From Hyphomicrobiales bacterium (lineage in GTDB: Bacteria; Pseudomonadota; Alphaproteobacteria; Rhizobiales; Methyloligellaceae): a stretch of DNA of 42,045 nt. Position numbers and translations under genes: made by a program. Below are positions 35,168 through 42,045 of the stretch, one piece after another. A model generated the notes under the pieces. It was not told where the DNA came from and ran no database searches. It saw nothing but the letters and a program-made list of their open reading frames with translations. The number at the start of each line of letters is the position of its first letter. Position 1 is the first letter of the stretch. Where the stretch lies: positions 1 through 42,045 of the forward strand of contig JAJFHN010000049.1 in NCBI GenBank assembly GCA_021775595.1, written 5' to 3'.

Positions 35168-35581
35168 GGCCACTGCCCCCCAAAGCAGATAGGTCAATTT
35201 TTCGGGCCCCGTTTTGTCATAGGACCCGCGTCCTCTACGCCACACGCATTACCCCACTATTGATCGTCCACCTGATCGGACCGCAGCCGCATCGTCAATC
35301 TTGGTCCGGCAGTTGCGACGTGTTTTTCTGAGGAGCGTTGCAAATGCACAACAGGCGAGCATGGAACCGGACATACAAATCAGTGACTTGAAGAAACCGC
35401 GGCGACCAGATGTGGCGCCAGCGCCGCTCGCCGGTCAACACCCTCGCCGGAGGACCAGCATCTGTGATAATGTGGGGCAGTCGCCAAGCATATCGCACAA
35501 CCGGTTGTCTTTCAGTTGCTGCCGCCTAGTGGTGGTCAAAAGCCGGACCGCGGGATGGCGCGTCAGAGGGAGTTTGGTTTG
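35168..35581. other. 414-bp intergenic region before bactofilin
   Basis: No supported gene. The frames that stay open here have no family signature or good ribosome binding site. A weak inverted repeat, CGGACC with GGTCCG around 35279-35310, is the only structure I see. The region probably holds promoters for bactofilin (+) and the small membrane genes (-), but no box pair stands out. The last 20 bp contain GAGGGAG, the ribosome binding site of bactofilin. Confidence 0.4.
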
Positions 35582-36061
35582 ATGTTCAACAAGAGGCAGA
35601 CGGCCGAGCCAGTGGTGTCGGCGTCGGCGCAGCGTGACGCCTCCGTGATCGAAGACGGCCTCACATTCACCGGGAACACCGTTTGCACGGGAAATCTCCA
35701 TCTGGAGGGTGAGATCAACGGCGATATTCGCTGTGGCTCATTGTCGGTTGGGACAAAGGGACGCGTGATCGGGACCGTCGTCGCCGAGGAGATCATCGTC
35801 GCCGGGAACCTGAAGGGCACCATCAGCGCGATGAGCGTCATTTTGAAGCCAGGCTCGCATGTGGACGGCGATATCACTTACAATTCCCTGGAGATCGCTC
35901 ACGGCGCGCATTTCGAGGGAAAGTCCAAACGCTCGGATAATCCGATTCCAGCCGCCGCCAATGGCGGTCCGCCGAAGAAGACTGCCAAAGCCGGGACCGA
36001 TGCGGCCAATGGCGCGCAAAAGCAGCAAAGCCAATCTAGTAGCGACACGCGCGCCAAATAA
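35582..36061 (+). CDS. Bactofilin
   Basis: Bactofilins are nucleotide-free cytoskeletal polymers that organise cell-wall or stalk growth. From ATG 35582 the product has 159 residues: a short flexible N-terminus, the right-handed beta-helix core at about 20-115 (DGLTFTGNTVCTGNLHLEGE, GDIRCGSLSVGTKGRVIGTV, VILKPGSHVDGDITYNSLEI), and a disordered Ala/Lys/Gln tail. This is the normal layout. No M23 peptidase is adjacent, although one often accompanies bactofilins. It converges on the kinase gene with a 29-bp gap. Confidence 0.93.
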   Translation: MFNKRQTAEPVVSASAQRDASVIEDGLTFTGNTVCTGNLHLEGEINGDIRCGSLSVGTKGRVIGTVVAEEIIVAGNLKGTISAMSVILKPGSHVDGDITYNSLEIAHGAHFEGKSKRSDNPIPAAANGGPPKKTAKAGTDAANGAQKQQSQSSSDTRAK

Positions 36062-36090
36062 CGGGCGATAGTGTTTGAAGACTGGCGGCT

Positions 36091-37164
36091 CTAAGGTTTT
36101 GGCGCCGCGGGCAGCTCGGTGATGTCAAAGTGGAAGACCGCTCCCTGACCAGGATTCGATGCGACGTGGATGCTGCTGCCGTGCGCTTCGACAATCGCCT
36201 TGCATAGGCTGAGACCGAGGCCGGCGCTTTCTCTTTCCCGTTCGTTTGAGGGATCCCTTCGAAAGAATTTTTCGAATATTTTTTGGTGGAGATCGGACGG
36301 AATGCCCAAGCCATCGTCGCTGACCCCCACGCGAATGCGTCCGGCCTGACGGGTTAGGGAGACAACGGCCTCGCCGCCATGGGGGCTGAATTTGACAGCG
36401 TTGGAGATCAAATTCTCGAGCACCTGTTCGATGCGCGCTGGATCGACATCGACCAGCGCCCGGCCAACCTGATTGTCGAGCTTTATGGATACGCCGCTCT
36501 TGCGGCCAAGGGCTTGGCCTTTTGCAACAGCTTCTGAAGCCAGACGGCCAATTTTGCAGGTGCTGAACTCAAACTCCATACCGCCCATCTCGATCAAGCG
36601 CATGTCGAGCACGTCGCTTGCAAGTTCCGTCAGCCGGCCGGCATTGGTGTGGGCCAATCCGACCACGGTTTTCATCCGTTGCGGCAGGCTGCCAAGCGCG
36701 CCAGCGCGCATCAGGTCGAGTGCGCCCATCACAACGGTCAGCGGTGTCCGAAACACATCGACCATTTGTTCGGCCGACCCGGCACGGCCGCCATATAGGC
36801 CGCGCTGCAGAATTTTGTGCCGCCGGCCCCGCACCGAAAACTTTTGAAGCCGGCTGAAAAAATCGAGCGGCGCGCTGGTCTGCGTAATGTTCGTCGCTAA
36901 TTCCTCCTCGTCTTCGAGGAATCTAACGCCGGCCACCTTCTCGTCCTTCCAAACGATCTTGCCGATAACCGGATTGGCAAAGCCTTCTGGCACGATTTTG
37001 ATGGTTTCGGGCAGATCGTCGATATGGCTTGAGACGATCCGGCAGCCGTTCTGGCTGACGTCGCGAATAATGCACTTGATGTCGTAGACGTCGCTCAGAT
37101 CCGAGGCGAAGGCGTGGATCAGCGTTTTTTTTCGGATCCGCGCGCGGCGATCGAGTCTCTGCAT
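36091..37164 (-). CDS. PilZ-histidine kinase with altered H box
   Basis: From ATG 37164 the product has 357 residues and no membrane helix. A PilZ-like domain spans about 1-85 with RRARIR (6-11) and RDVSQNG (34-40), matching RxxxR and DxSxxG, so c-di-GMP binding is plausible. A kinase part follows: dimerization helix at 130-190, N box with Asn251 and Asn255 (NLISNA), G1 DDGLG (283-287), F box FEKFF (297-301) and G2 GLGLS (315-319). The H box reads VDVFRTPL (135-142), with Asp136 where SHELRTPL has His. The ATPase part looks intact, but standard autophosphorylation should fail. Confidence 0.85.
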   Translation of the reverse strand: MQRLDRRARIRKKTLIHAFASDLSDVYDIKCIIRDVSQNGCRIVSSHIDDLPETIKIVPEGFANPVIGKIVWKDEKVAGVRFLEDEEELATNITQTSAPLDFFSRLQKFSVRGRRHKILQRGLYGGRAGSAEQMVDVFRTPLTVVMGALDLMRAGALGSLPQRMKTVVGLAHTNAGRLTELASDVLDMRLIEMGGMEFEFSTCKIGRLASEAVAKGQALGRKSGVSIKLDNQVGRALVDVDPARIEQVLENLISNAVKFSPHGGEAVVSLTRQAGRIRVGVSDDGLGIPSDLHQKIFEKFFRRDPSNERERESAGLGLSLCKAIVEAHGSSIHVASNPGQGAVFHFDITELPAAPKP

Positions 37165-37240
37165 GTCGCTAAATCCCAGATCAAGGCGATCCAGAGTAAC
37201 GCGCAAGCTTGAAACAAGTTTTAACGGGGCCTGCGGGCAA

Positions 37241-37960
37241 TCAAGGGCGGGGTGGTTTTTTGGCGCCTTGTGGAGGCGCGCCGAACACGTCTTCGAAAGC
37301 GCCGATCAGCGCGGAATCGACGTCGTCCACACTGGACGTTACGCCCAAATCCGCCAGACTCGTGACGCCATGGCCGGTGATTCCGCAGGGAACGATCGAC
37401 GAATAATGCTCCAGATCGGGCGCGACATTGAGCGAAAGGCCATGAAAGCTGACCCAGCGGCGGATGCGCACGCCGATCGCGGCAATCTTGTCTTCGCGAC
37501 CTGGGCCAAGCTCGGGGCGGGCGACCCAGACGCCGACGCGCCCCTGCCGGCGTTCGCCAACGACGCCCAGACGGCCGAGCGTTGAGATGATGCAATCTTC
37601 GAGTTGGCCGACAAAACCCCTCACGTCTCGCCCCCGACGGTGCAGATCGAGCATGACGTATGCGATTCGCTGGCCCGGACCGTGATAGGTGAATTGGCCT
37701 CCGCGTCCGCTTCGATGCACCGGAAAGCGCTCGGCATCGATCAAATCTTCCGGTTTGGCGCTCGTTCCCGCCGTATAGAGCGCCGGATGCTCGAGCAACC
37801 AGACGCATTCGCGCGCCTCGCCTGCGCGGATCGCGGCGACACGCGCCTCCATCTCGGCCACCGCGGCCTCATAAGCCACAGGATCCGTGCTGCACAACCA
37901 GTCGATCGGACCACCGGGGGTGAGGGATGTGTGTGTCAAAATTTGTCCAAGCTTTACCAA
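37241..37960 (-). CDS. lipB: Octanoyl-(acyl-carrier-protein):protein N-octanoyltransferase
   Basis: LipB transfers octanoyl groups to lipoyl domains, the first step of lipoate synthesis. The 239-residue product shows [12 protein letters not shown] (86-97), the catalytic Lys158 in KIAAIG and catalytic Cys192 in VPCGITGHG. No ATG or GTG is available near the expected N-terminus, but TTG 37960 follows GAGG by 7 bp, so I use it. It lies 76 bp upstream of the kinase gene in the same orientation and divergent from the FliN-like gene. Confidence 0.93.
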   Translation of the reverse strand: MVKLGQILTHTSLTPGGPIDWLCSTDPVAYEAAVAEMEARVAAIRAGEARECVWLLEHPALYTAGTSAKPEDLIDAERFPVHRSGRGGQFTYHGPGQRIAYVMLDLHRRGRDVRGFVGQLEDCIISTLGRLGVVGERRQGRVGVWVARPELGPGREDKIAAIGVRIRRWVSFHGLSLNVAPDLEHYSSIVPCGITGHGVTSLADLGVTSSVDDVDSALIGAFEDVFGAPPQGAKKPPRP

Positions 37961-38047
37961 CCGGTAACCTCAATCGTGAATTGTGGACCTAACGCGCTGC
38001 CGTTGGTGGCCGTACAGGGATGCAACATAAAGAGTCTGAGACAAGCA

Positions 38048-38281
38048 ATGAATTCGATTAATTCCGTGCCCATCGAGCTCACGGTCGTTCTCGGCCGGGC
38101 AAACATGCCGATCAATCAATTGTTGAAGATGGGTCGGGGTGCCGTGATCGAGCTTGAGGCGACCGATAACGACGAAGTTCAAATTCTGGCAAACAACACA
38201 TTGATCGCGACCGGCCAAGTGGTCGTCCAGGGCGACCGCATCGCCGTTTCCATCACACAGAAGGTTCAGCACGCAGCCTGA
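38048..38281 (+). CDS. Stand-alone FliN/SpoA-like protein
   Basis: The 77-residue product from ATG 38048 is a single SpoA domain: SVPIELTVVLGRANMPINQL, LLKMGRGAVIELEATDNDEV and ILANNTLIATGQVVVQGDRI. This is the C-terminal domain of FliN, the flagellar C-ring protein, or of type III secretion SctQ. No flagellar or secretion genes are nearby. The longer frame upstream overlaps lipB on the other strand and is not coding. A weak promoter (TTGGTG 38003, CATAAA 38026) precedes it. Confidence 0.85.
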   Translation: MNSINSVPIELTVVLGRANMPINQLLKMGRGAVIELEATDNDEVQILANNTLIATGQVVVQGDRIAVSITQKVQHAA

Positions 38282-38311
38282 TCCAGTCCGGCAAGGACTT
38301 GCCTGCCGCGC

Positions 38312-38340
38312 TTGCCGCGCCCCCATGGGTTTGCTACATG
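38312..38340 (+). promoter_or_regulatory. Predicted promoter for tRNA-Leu
   Basis: TTGCCG (38312-38317), 17 bp, then TACATG (38335-38340). A GC-rich GAGCGGCGGCG follows, as in stringently controlled stable RNA promoters. The tRNA begins 36 bp after the -10 box. Confidence 0.5.
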
Positions 38341-38375
38341 GAGCGGCGGCGCTTTAGACGCCGGATTGTCTCTCC

Positions 38376-38461
38376 GCGGTCGTGGCGGAACTGGTAGACG
38401 CGCAGCGTTGAGGGCGCTGTGGGCTTAGCCCGTGGAGGTTCGATTCCTCTCGACCGCACCA
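38376..38461 (+). tRNA. tRNA-Leu(GAG)
   Basis: The acceptor stem GCGGTCG (38376-38382) pairs with CGACCGC (38451-38457), followed by A and an encoded CCA (38459-38461). The anticodon arm CAGCG/TTGAGGG/CGCTG gives anticodon GAG, which reads CUC and CUU. The long variable arm (GTGGGCTTAGCCCGT region) and the T arm (GAGGTTCGATTCCTC) are as expected for a leucine tRNA. Total length is 86 nt. Confidence 0.95.
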
Positions 38462-38646
38462 TTTCTCTCCTCCGGTAATCCGGCCCGCCGCAGACCGCTG
38501 AGGCCGGCCCTTGGAAGCCGCTTGAGCATTGCCGCTTCCGCCGCAAGCTCTCTCTATCATTGATCTGCGAATTGAGAGATACAGGGTGTTGAGGGTCAGC
38601 GGAATCGCGACCACAACTCATGGACTGACTTTGCCGAGAGTGCATG

Positions 38647-40026
38647 ATGAGCGAGCGAGCCAGCAAACTCCAGCTGCGCGATTCCGAAGGCGCCCTGCGA
38701 ACGGATTTCGTCCAGACTTTGATCGCGGCGCTGCAGGCACGCAACACGCGCAAAGTGCGCAAGCTCGCCCGCGATCTGCATGAAGCCGATCTGGCTGATT
38801 TGATTGAAATATTGCGCCCCGAGATCCGTGCCGACCTGATCCACACTTTGGGAAAGGACTTCAATCCGGTCACCTTGAGCGAGCTCGAGGAGCCCGTGCG
38901 CGACCAGGTCATCGAAGCATTGCCGATCGAGCAAGTTGCCGATGCGGTGCGCGAACTCGAATCCGATGACGCGGTCTATTTGCTGGAGGATCTCGACGAG
39001 AGCGAAAAGTCCGACATCTTGGCAAAACTGCCGGAGTCCGAACGCGCCACGATCATACGGGCGCTTGACTATCCCGAGGATTCGGCCGGGCGCTTGATGC
39101 AGACCGAGTTCATCGCGGTGCCGCCCTTTTGGTCGGTCGGCCAAACCATCGACCACATGCGAGAAGGCGACGATCTGCCCAACAGTTTTTCCGAGATATT
39201 CGTCATCGACCCAGCCTTTCACCTCGTTGGATCCGTGGCGCTCGACCGGATGCTGCGGGCCAAACGGCCGGTGAAAATCGACGAAATCACAGACAAAGAT
39301 GCCCACGCGATCGCCGCCGACGAGGACCAGGAGGAGGTCGCTCGCGAGTTCGAGCGCTATGATTTGATCTCGGCGCCCGTGGTCGACGAGGGCGGGCGCA
39401 TGGTTGGCGTCATCACCGTCGACGACGTTATGGGTGTCATCGCGGAAGAGGCCGAAGAGGACATTCATCGCCTCGGTGGCGTCGGCGACGAATCCATCAC
39501 CGACACCGTGCTGCGAATAACCCAAAGCCGCTTCGTTTGGCTGCTGGTCAATTTGGCGACCGCCATCCTGGCGTCGATCGTGATCGCTCAGTTCGATGCC
39601 ACCATTGAACAAATGGTGGCGCTGGCTGTTCTGATGCCGATCGTCGCGTCGATGGGGGGCAATGCCGGAACGCAGACCATGACGGTTGCCGTGCGCGCAA
39701 TCGCCACGCGTGAACTGGGCGCGGTCAATGCCGTGCGCGTGATCGGGCGCGAAGCGCTCGTCGGCTTGCTCAACGGATTGCTGTTTGCGCTGATCATGGG
39801 GCTGGTGACCTATTTTTGGTTTGGCAGCGACGAGCTCGGCTTGGTCATCGCCGCAGCCTTGGTGATCAATCTGCTGGTCGCGGCGCTGGCGGGAATCTTG
39901 ATCCCGCTGGGCCTCGACGCTATGGACATAGATCCGGCAATCGCCTCAAGCGTGTTCGTCACCACGGTGACCGATGTCGTGGGCTTTTTTGCCTTTCTTG
40001 GGTTGGCGGCCATGTGGTTGTTCTAA
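38647..40026 (+). CDS. mgtE: Magnesium transporter MgtE
   Basis: MgtE is a Mg2+ channel gated by its own cytoplasmic Mg2+-sensing domains. It has 459 residues from ATG 38647, which is better spaced from GAGAG than the ATG at 38644. An N domain spans about 20-135 (LEDLDESEKSDILAKLPESE), a CBS pair about 140-260, then five membrane helices from about residue 290. The pore signature is in LMPIVASMGGNAGTQTMTVA, and the CBS2 end reads GRMVGVITVDDVMGVIAEEA. It follows the tRNA gene by 185 bp; that gap shows no clear promoter. Confidence 0.95.
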   Translation: MSERASKLQLRDSEGALRTDFVQTLIAALQARNTRKVRKLARDLHEADLADLIEILRPEIRADLIHTLGKDFNPVTLSELEEPVRDQVIEALPIEQVADAVRELESDDAVYLLEDLDESEKSDILAKLPESERATIIRALDYPEDSAGRLMQTEFIAVPPFWSVGQTIDHMREGDDLPNSFSEIFVIDPAFHLVGSVALDRMLRAKRPVKIDEITDKDAHAIAADEDQEEVAREFERYDLISAPVVDEGGRMVGVITVDDVMGVIAEEAEEDIHRLGGVGDESITDTVLRITQSRFVWLLVNLATAILASIVIAQFDATIEQMVALAVLMPIVASMGGNAGTQTMTVAVRAIATRELGAVNAVRVIGREALVGLLNGLLFALIMGLVTYFWFGSDELGLVIAAALVINLLVAALAGILIPLGLDAMDIDPAIASSVFVTTVTDVVGFFAFLGLAAMWLF

Positions 40027-40044
40027 ATGGAGCCGAAGGCCTAA

Positions 40045-40776
40045 ATGGACGCAACGCCCAAGGTGGCTCTCATTGTCGGCGCCGGTGATTTTCTCGGCGC
40101 CGCCATAGCCAAGAAATTTGCCGCCCAAGGCTATGTCGCTTGCGTCACGCGCCGGCGCGGCAAGGGGCTCGATACATTGGTCGATGAGATCAAGCAGGCG
40201 GGCGGTCGAGCGGAAGGATTTTATTCCGATGCGCGCGATGAAGACCAAGTGATCGAGTTGGTCGACACCATTGAGCGCACAATCGGCCCCATCGAGGCGT
40301 TTGTCTTCAATGTTGGCGGCAACGTGAAATTCGACCTGCTCGAGACCACCAAGCGGATCTACACCAAAGTTTGGGAGATGTGCGCGCTGGCCGGATTCCT
40401 GAATGGCCGCGAAGTGGCGCGCGCCATGCTGACGCGGGGCCGCGGCACGATGATCTTCACCGGGGCGACGGCAAGTCTGCGCGGCGCGGCCGGATTCGCC
40501 GCCTTCGCCGGTGGCAAGCACGCCCTGCGCGCCCTTGTCCAAAGCACGGCTCGAGAGTTGGGCCCAAAGGGTATCCATGTGGCCCATGTGGTGATCGACG
40601 GACCCATCGACACGGAGGCCACACGCGAGATGTTTCCCGAAATTTACGCTTCGCGTCCCGCGGACGGCATTCTAAAACCCGAGGACATCGCCGAAACCTA
40701 TTGGGCGCTGCATGCGCAGCAGCCATCGGCTTGGACGCATGAGGTTGACGTTCGGCCTTACGCCGAACCGTGGTAA
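40045..40776 (+). CDS. SDR-family protein lacking the catalytic Tyr
   Basis: The 243-residue product has an N-terminal Rossmann fold with GAGDFLG (12-18), a variant of TGxxxGIG, and FNVGGN (88-93) in place of NNAG. The active site region keeps Ser144 (GATASLRG) and Lys158, but the YxxxK Tyr is Phe154 (FAGGK). The C-terminus ([20 protein letters not shown]) matches a recurrent SDR subgroup. It may bind NAD(P)H without usual dehydrogenase chemistry. It lies 18 bp after mgtE and 11 bp before ivd. Confidence 0.82.
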   Translation: MDATPKVALIVGAGDFLGAAIAKKFAAQGYVACVTRRRGKGLDTLVDEIKQAGGRAEGFYSDARDEDQVIELVDTIERTIGPIEAFVFNVGGNVKFDLLETTKRIYTKVWEMCALAGFLNGREVARAMLTRGRGTMIFTGATASLRGAAGFAAFAGGKHALRALVQSTARELGPKGIHVAHVVIDGPIDTEATREMFPEIYASRPADGILKPEDIAETYWALHAQQPSAWTHEVDVRPYAEPW

Positions 40777-40787
40777 AAAACCGAGCT

Positions 40788-41960
40788 ATGATCCCCAACG
40801 ATTTTCCAGCTCTCGATTTTGCGCTCGGTGAAACCGCAGATATGTTGCGCGATACGGTTCGCGCATTTGCGTCCGATGAAATTGCGCCCAAAGCCGAAGA
40901 GATCGACCGAAGCAATGTGTTTCCGCGCGCCCTATGGCCCAAGCTCGGCGGCCTAGGTCTTCTGGGCGTTACGGTCGAAGAGGCGTATGGCGGCGCGGCC
41001 ATGGGCTATCTCGAACACGTTGTGGCGATGGAAGAAATCAGCCGGGCGTCGGGCTCGGTCGGCCTCTCTTATGGCGCCCATTCCAATCTTTGCGTCAATC
41101 AGATCCGCTTGAACGGCCGCGAAGAGCAGAAGGCGCATTACCTGCCAAAACTCGTCAGCGGCGAGCATCTCGGCGCGTTGGCCATGTCGGAGCCTGGTGC
41201 GGGCTCTGACGTGGTCTCGATGAAGCTCAAGGCGGACAAGAAGGGCGACCACTACATCTTGAACGGTACCAAGATGTGGATCACCAACGGCACCGAGGCC
41301 GATACCCTCGTCGTCTATGCCAAGACCGACGCCAAAGCCGGCGCCAAGGGCATCACCGCCTTCATCATCGAAAAGCAGTTTAAGGGATTTTCCACTGCCC
41401 AAAAACTCGACAAGCTCGGCATGCGGGGCTCCGATACCTGCGAGTTGGTGTTCCAGGATTGCGAGGTGCCGGAAGACAATGTGCTGGGTGAGGTCGGCGA
41501 GGGCGTCGGCATTCTGATGTCGGGGCTCGATTACGAGCGCGCCGTTCTGGCCGGGGGGCCCATCGGCATCATGCAGGCATGCCTCGATGTCGTCATTCCG
41601 TATTTGCACGAGCGCAGCCAATTCGGCCAAGCAATCGGCACATTTCAGCTGATGCAGGGCAAGCTTGCTGATATGTACACCGCGCTCAACGCCGCGAAGG
41701 CATATATTTATGCGGTTGCGCAGGCTTGCGATCGCGGCGGGGCGACGCGCAAGGACGCCGCCGCAGCCATTCTATTTGCCTCCGAAAAGGCGACATGGAT
41801 GGCGTTGGAAGCAATTCAAGCGTTGGGTGGAAACGGCTATATCAACGAGTATCCGTGCGGGAGACTGTTGCGCGACGCGAAAATTTATGAGATCGGCGCT
41901 GGGACATCCGAAATTCGCCGCATGCTGATCGGGCGCGAACTGTTTGAGGAAACGAGATGA
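40788..41960 (+). CDS. ivd: Isovaleryl-CoA dehydrogenase
   Basis: Ivd oxidises isovaleryl-CoA to 3-methylcrotonyl-CoA in leucine breakdown, with FAD and electron transfer flavoprotein. From ATG 40788 it has 390 residues. It shows [16 protein letters not shown] and [13 protein letters not shown] for FAD binding, and Glu250 in [14 protein letters not shown], the position of the Ivd catalytic base, different from the usual acyl-CoA dehydrogenase Glu. [20 protein letters not shown] is near the end. A GTG at 40770 is an alternative start. It overlaps the next ORF by 4 bp (ATGA). Confidence 0.92.
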   Translation: MIPNDFPALDFALGETADMLRDTVRAFASDEIAPKAEEIDRSNVFPRALWPKLGGLGLLGVTVEEAYGGAAMGYLEHVVAMEEISRASGSVGLSYGAHSNLCVNQIRLNGREEQKAHYLPKLVSGEHLGALAMSEPGAGSDVVSMKLKADKKGDHYILNGTKMWITNGTEADTLVVYAKTDAKAGAKGITAFIIEKQFKGFSTAQKLDKLGMRGSDTCELVFQDCEVPEDNVLGEVGEGVGILMSGLDYERAVLAGGPIGIMQACLDVVIPYLHERSQFGQAIGTFQLMQGKLADMYTALNAAKAYIYAVAQACDRGGATRKDAAAAILFASEKATWMALEAIQALGGNGYINEYPCGRLLRDAKIYEIGAGTSEIRRMLIGRELFEETR

Positions 41961-42045
41961 TTGACCAACAATCGATGCTGTTCAAAATTTTTAAGGTGCT
42001 GAGCTACATCAGCCTTGCGACCGTGTTGGGCGGTCTCACGACCGT
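41957..42045 (+). CDS. Truncated ORF, membrane-like N-terminus
   Basis: An ATG overlapping the ivd stop opens a frame to the window edge: [20 protein letters not shown], then [10 protein letters not shown] hydrophobic stretch begins near residue 12, so it may be a signal peptide or membrane helix. It has 29 codons here and the family cannot be told. The translation coupling with ivd makes it likely to be real. Confidence 0.5.
   Translation, partial: MIDQQSMLFKIFKVLSYISLATVLGGLTT

Noticed and set aside
35301-35581. Plus-strand open frame of about 93 codons before bactofilin
   Set aside because: Composition is Arg/Ser-rich with no family match or ribosome binding site, and it overlaps the bactofilin control region.
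37604-38047. Upstream extension of the FliN-like frame
   Set aside because: It is antisense to lipB and unlike any FliN. The SpoA domain begins just after ATG 38048.
38596-39612. A 338-codon open frame on the minus strand opposite mgtE
   Set aside because: MgtE has full domain structure on the plus strand. No motif is seen in the antisense frame.
1-42045. Insertion sequences, prophage, integrases, CRISPR arrays
   Set aside because: No transposase or integrase signature, terminal repeats or spaced direct repeats were found. The tRNA-Leu 3' end shows no adjacent integrase or repeated attachment site.

Overview
The window looks like chromosomal DNA of an alphaproteobacterium; I cannot name the genus. 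The evidence is a fused str/S10/spc/alpha ribosomal run without infA, rpmJ or rpsD, followed by an htrA-rarA-crcB-rluC block, an ATP12-family F1-ATPase assembly chaperone, a BcsS-type outer membrane protein and a small bactofilin. Coding is dense and GC-rich, with many GTG starts and 1-8 bp gene overlaps. I see no insertion sequence, prophage, integrase or CRISPR array.

Region 1 (1-14.9 kb) is the translation and secretion core. It runs from the end of tuf through rpsJ-rplCDWB-rpsS-rplV-rpsC-rplP-rpmC-rpsQ (S10), rplNXE-rpsNH-rplFR-rpsE-rpmD-rplO-secY-adk (spc) and rpsMK-rpoA-rplQ (alpha). It ends in a symmetric hairpin at 14841-14870. There are two regulatory points. One is a strong intrinsic terminator squeezed between tuf and rpsJ. 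The other is a promoter plus a structured leader of about 260 bp before rpsM. L3, L5, L15 and L17 carry long low-complexity C-terminal tails.

Region 2 (14.9-22.5 kb) is envelope and maintenance: an exported SRPBCC protein, a Deg/HtrA protease, the RarA ATPase, the CrcB fluoride channel, an RluC-like pseudouridine synthase, a small exported Ala-rich protein, a periplasmic PAP2 phosphatase, ATP12 and a small membrane protein.

Region 3 (22.6-31.3 kb) is built around propionyl-CoA carboxylase. pccB and pccA are separated by a YbjQ-family gene, two tandem CBS-pair proteins and a sulfotransferase-like gene. Downstream lie a gamma-glutamylcyclotransferase, a frameshifted acylphosphatase, a small membrane protein and an exported TPR protein.

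Region 4 (31.3-37.2 kb) is a cell-surface group. It has a BcsA-like glycosyltransferase with a degenerate PilZ-like region, BcsS, two tiny membrane proteins, a bactofilin, and a PilZ-histidine kinase whose H box lacks the phosphoacceptor histidine. No bcsB or bcsC is present. This is the best candidate for an unusual system in the window.

Region 5 (37.2-42 kb) holds lipB, a stand-alone FliN/SpoA-like gene, tRNA-Leu(GAG), mgtE, an SDR lacking the catalytic Tyr, isovaleryl-CoA dehydrogenase and the start of a truncated membrane-like ORF. With Pcc, Ivd points to catabolism of branched-chain amino acids.
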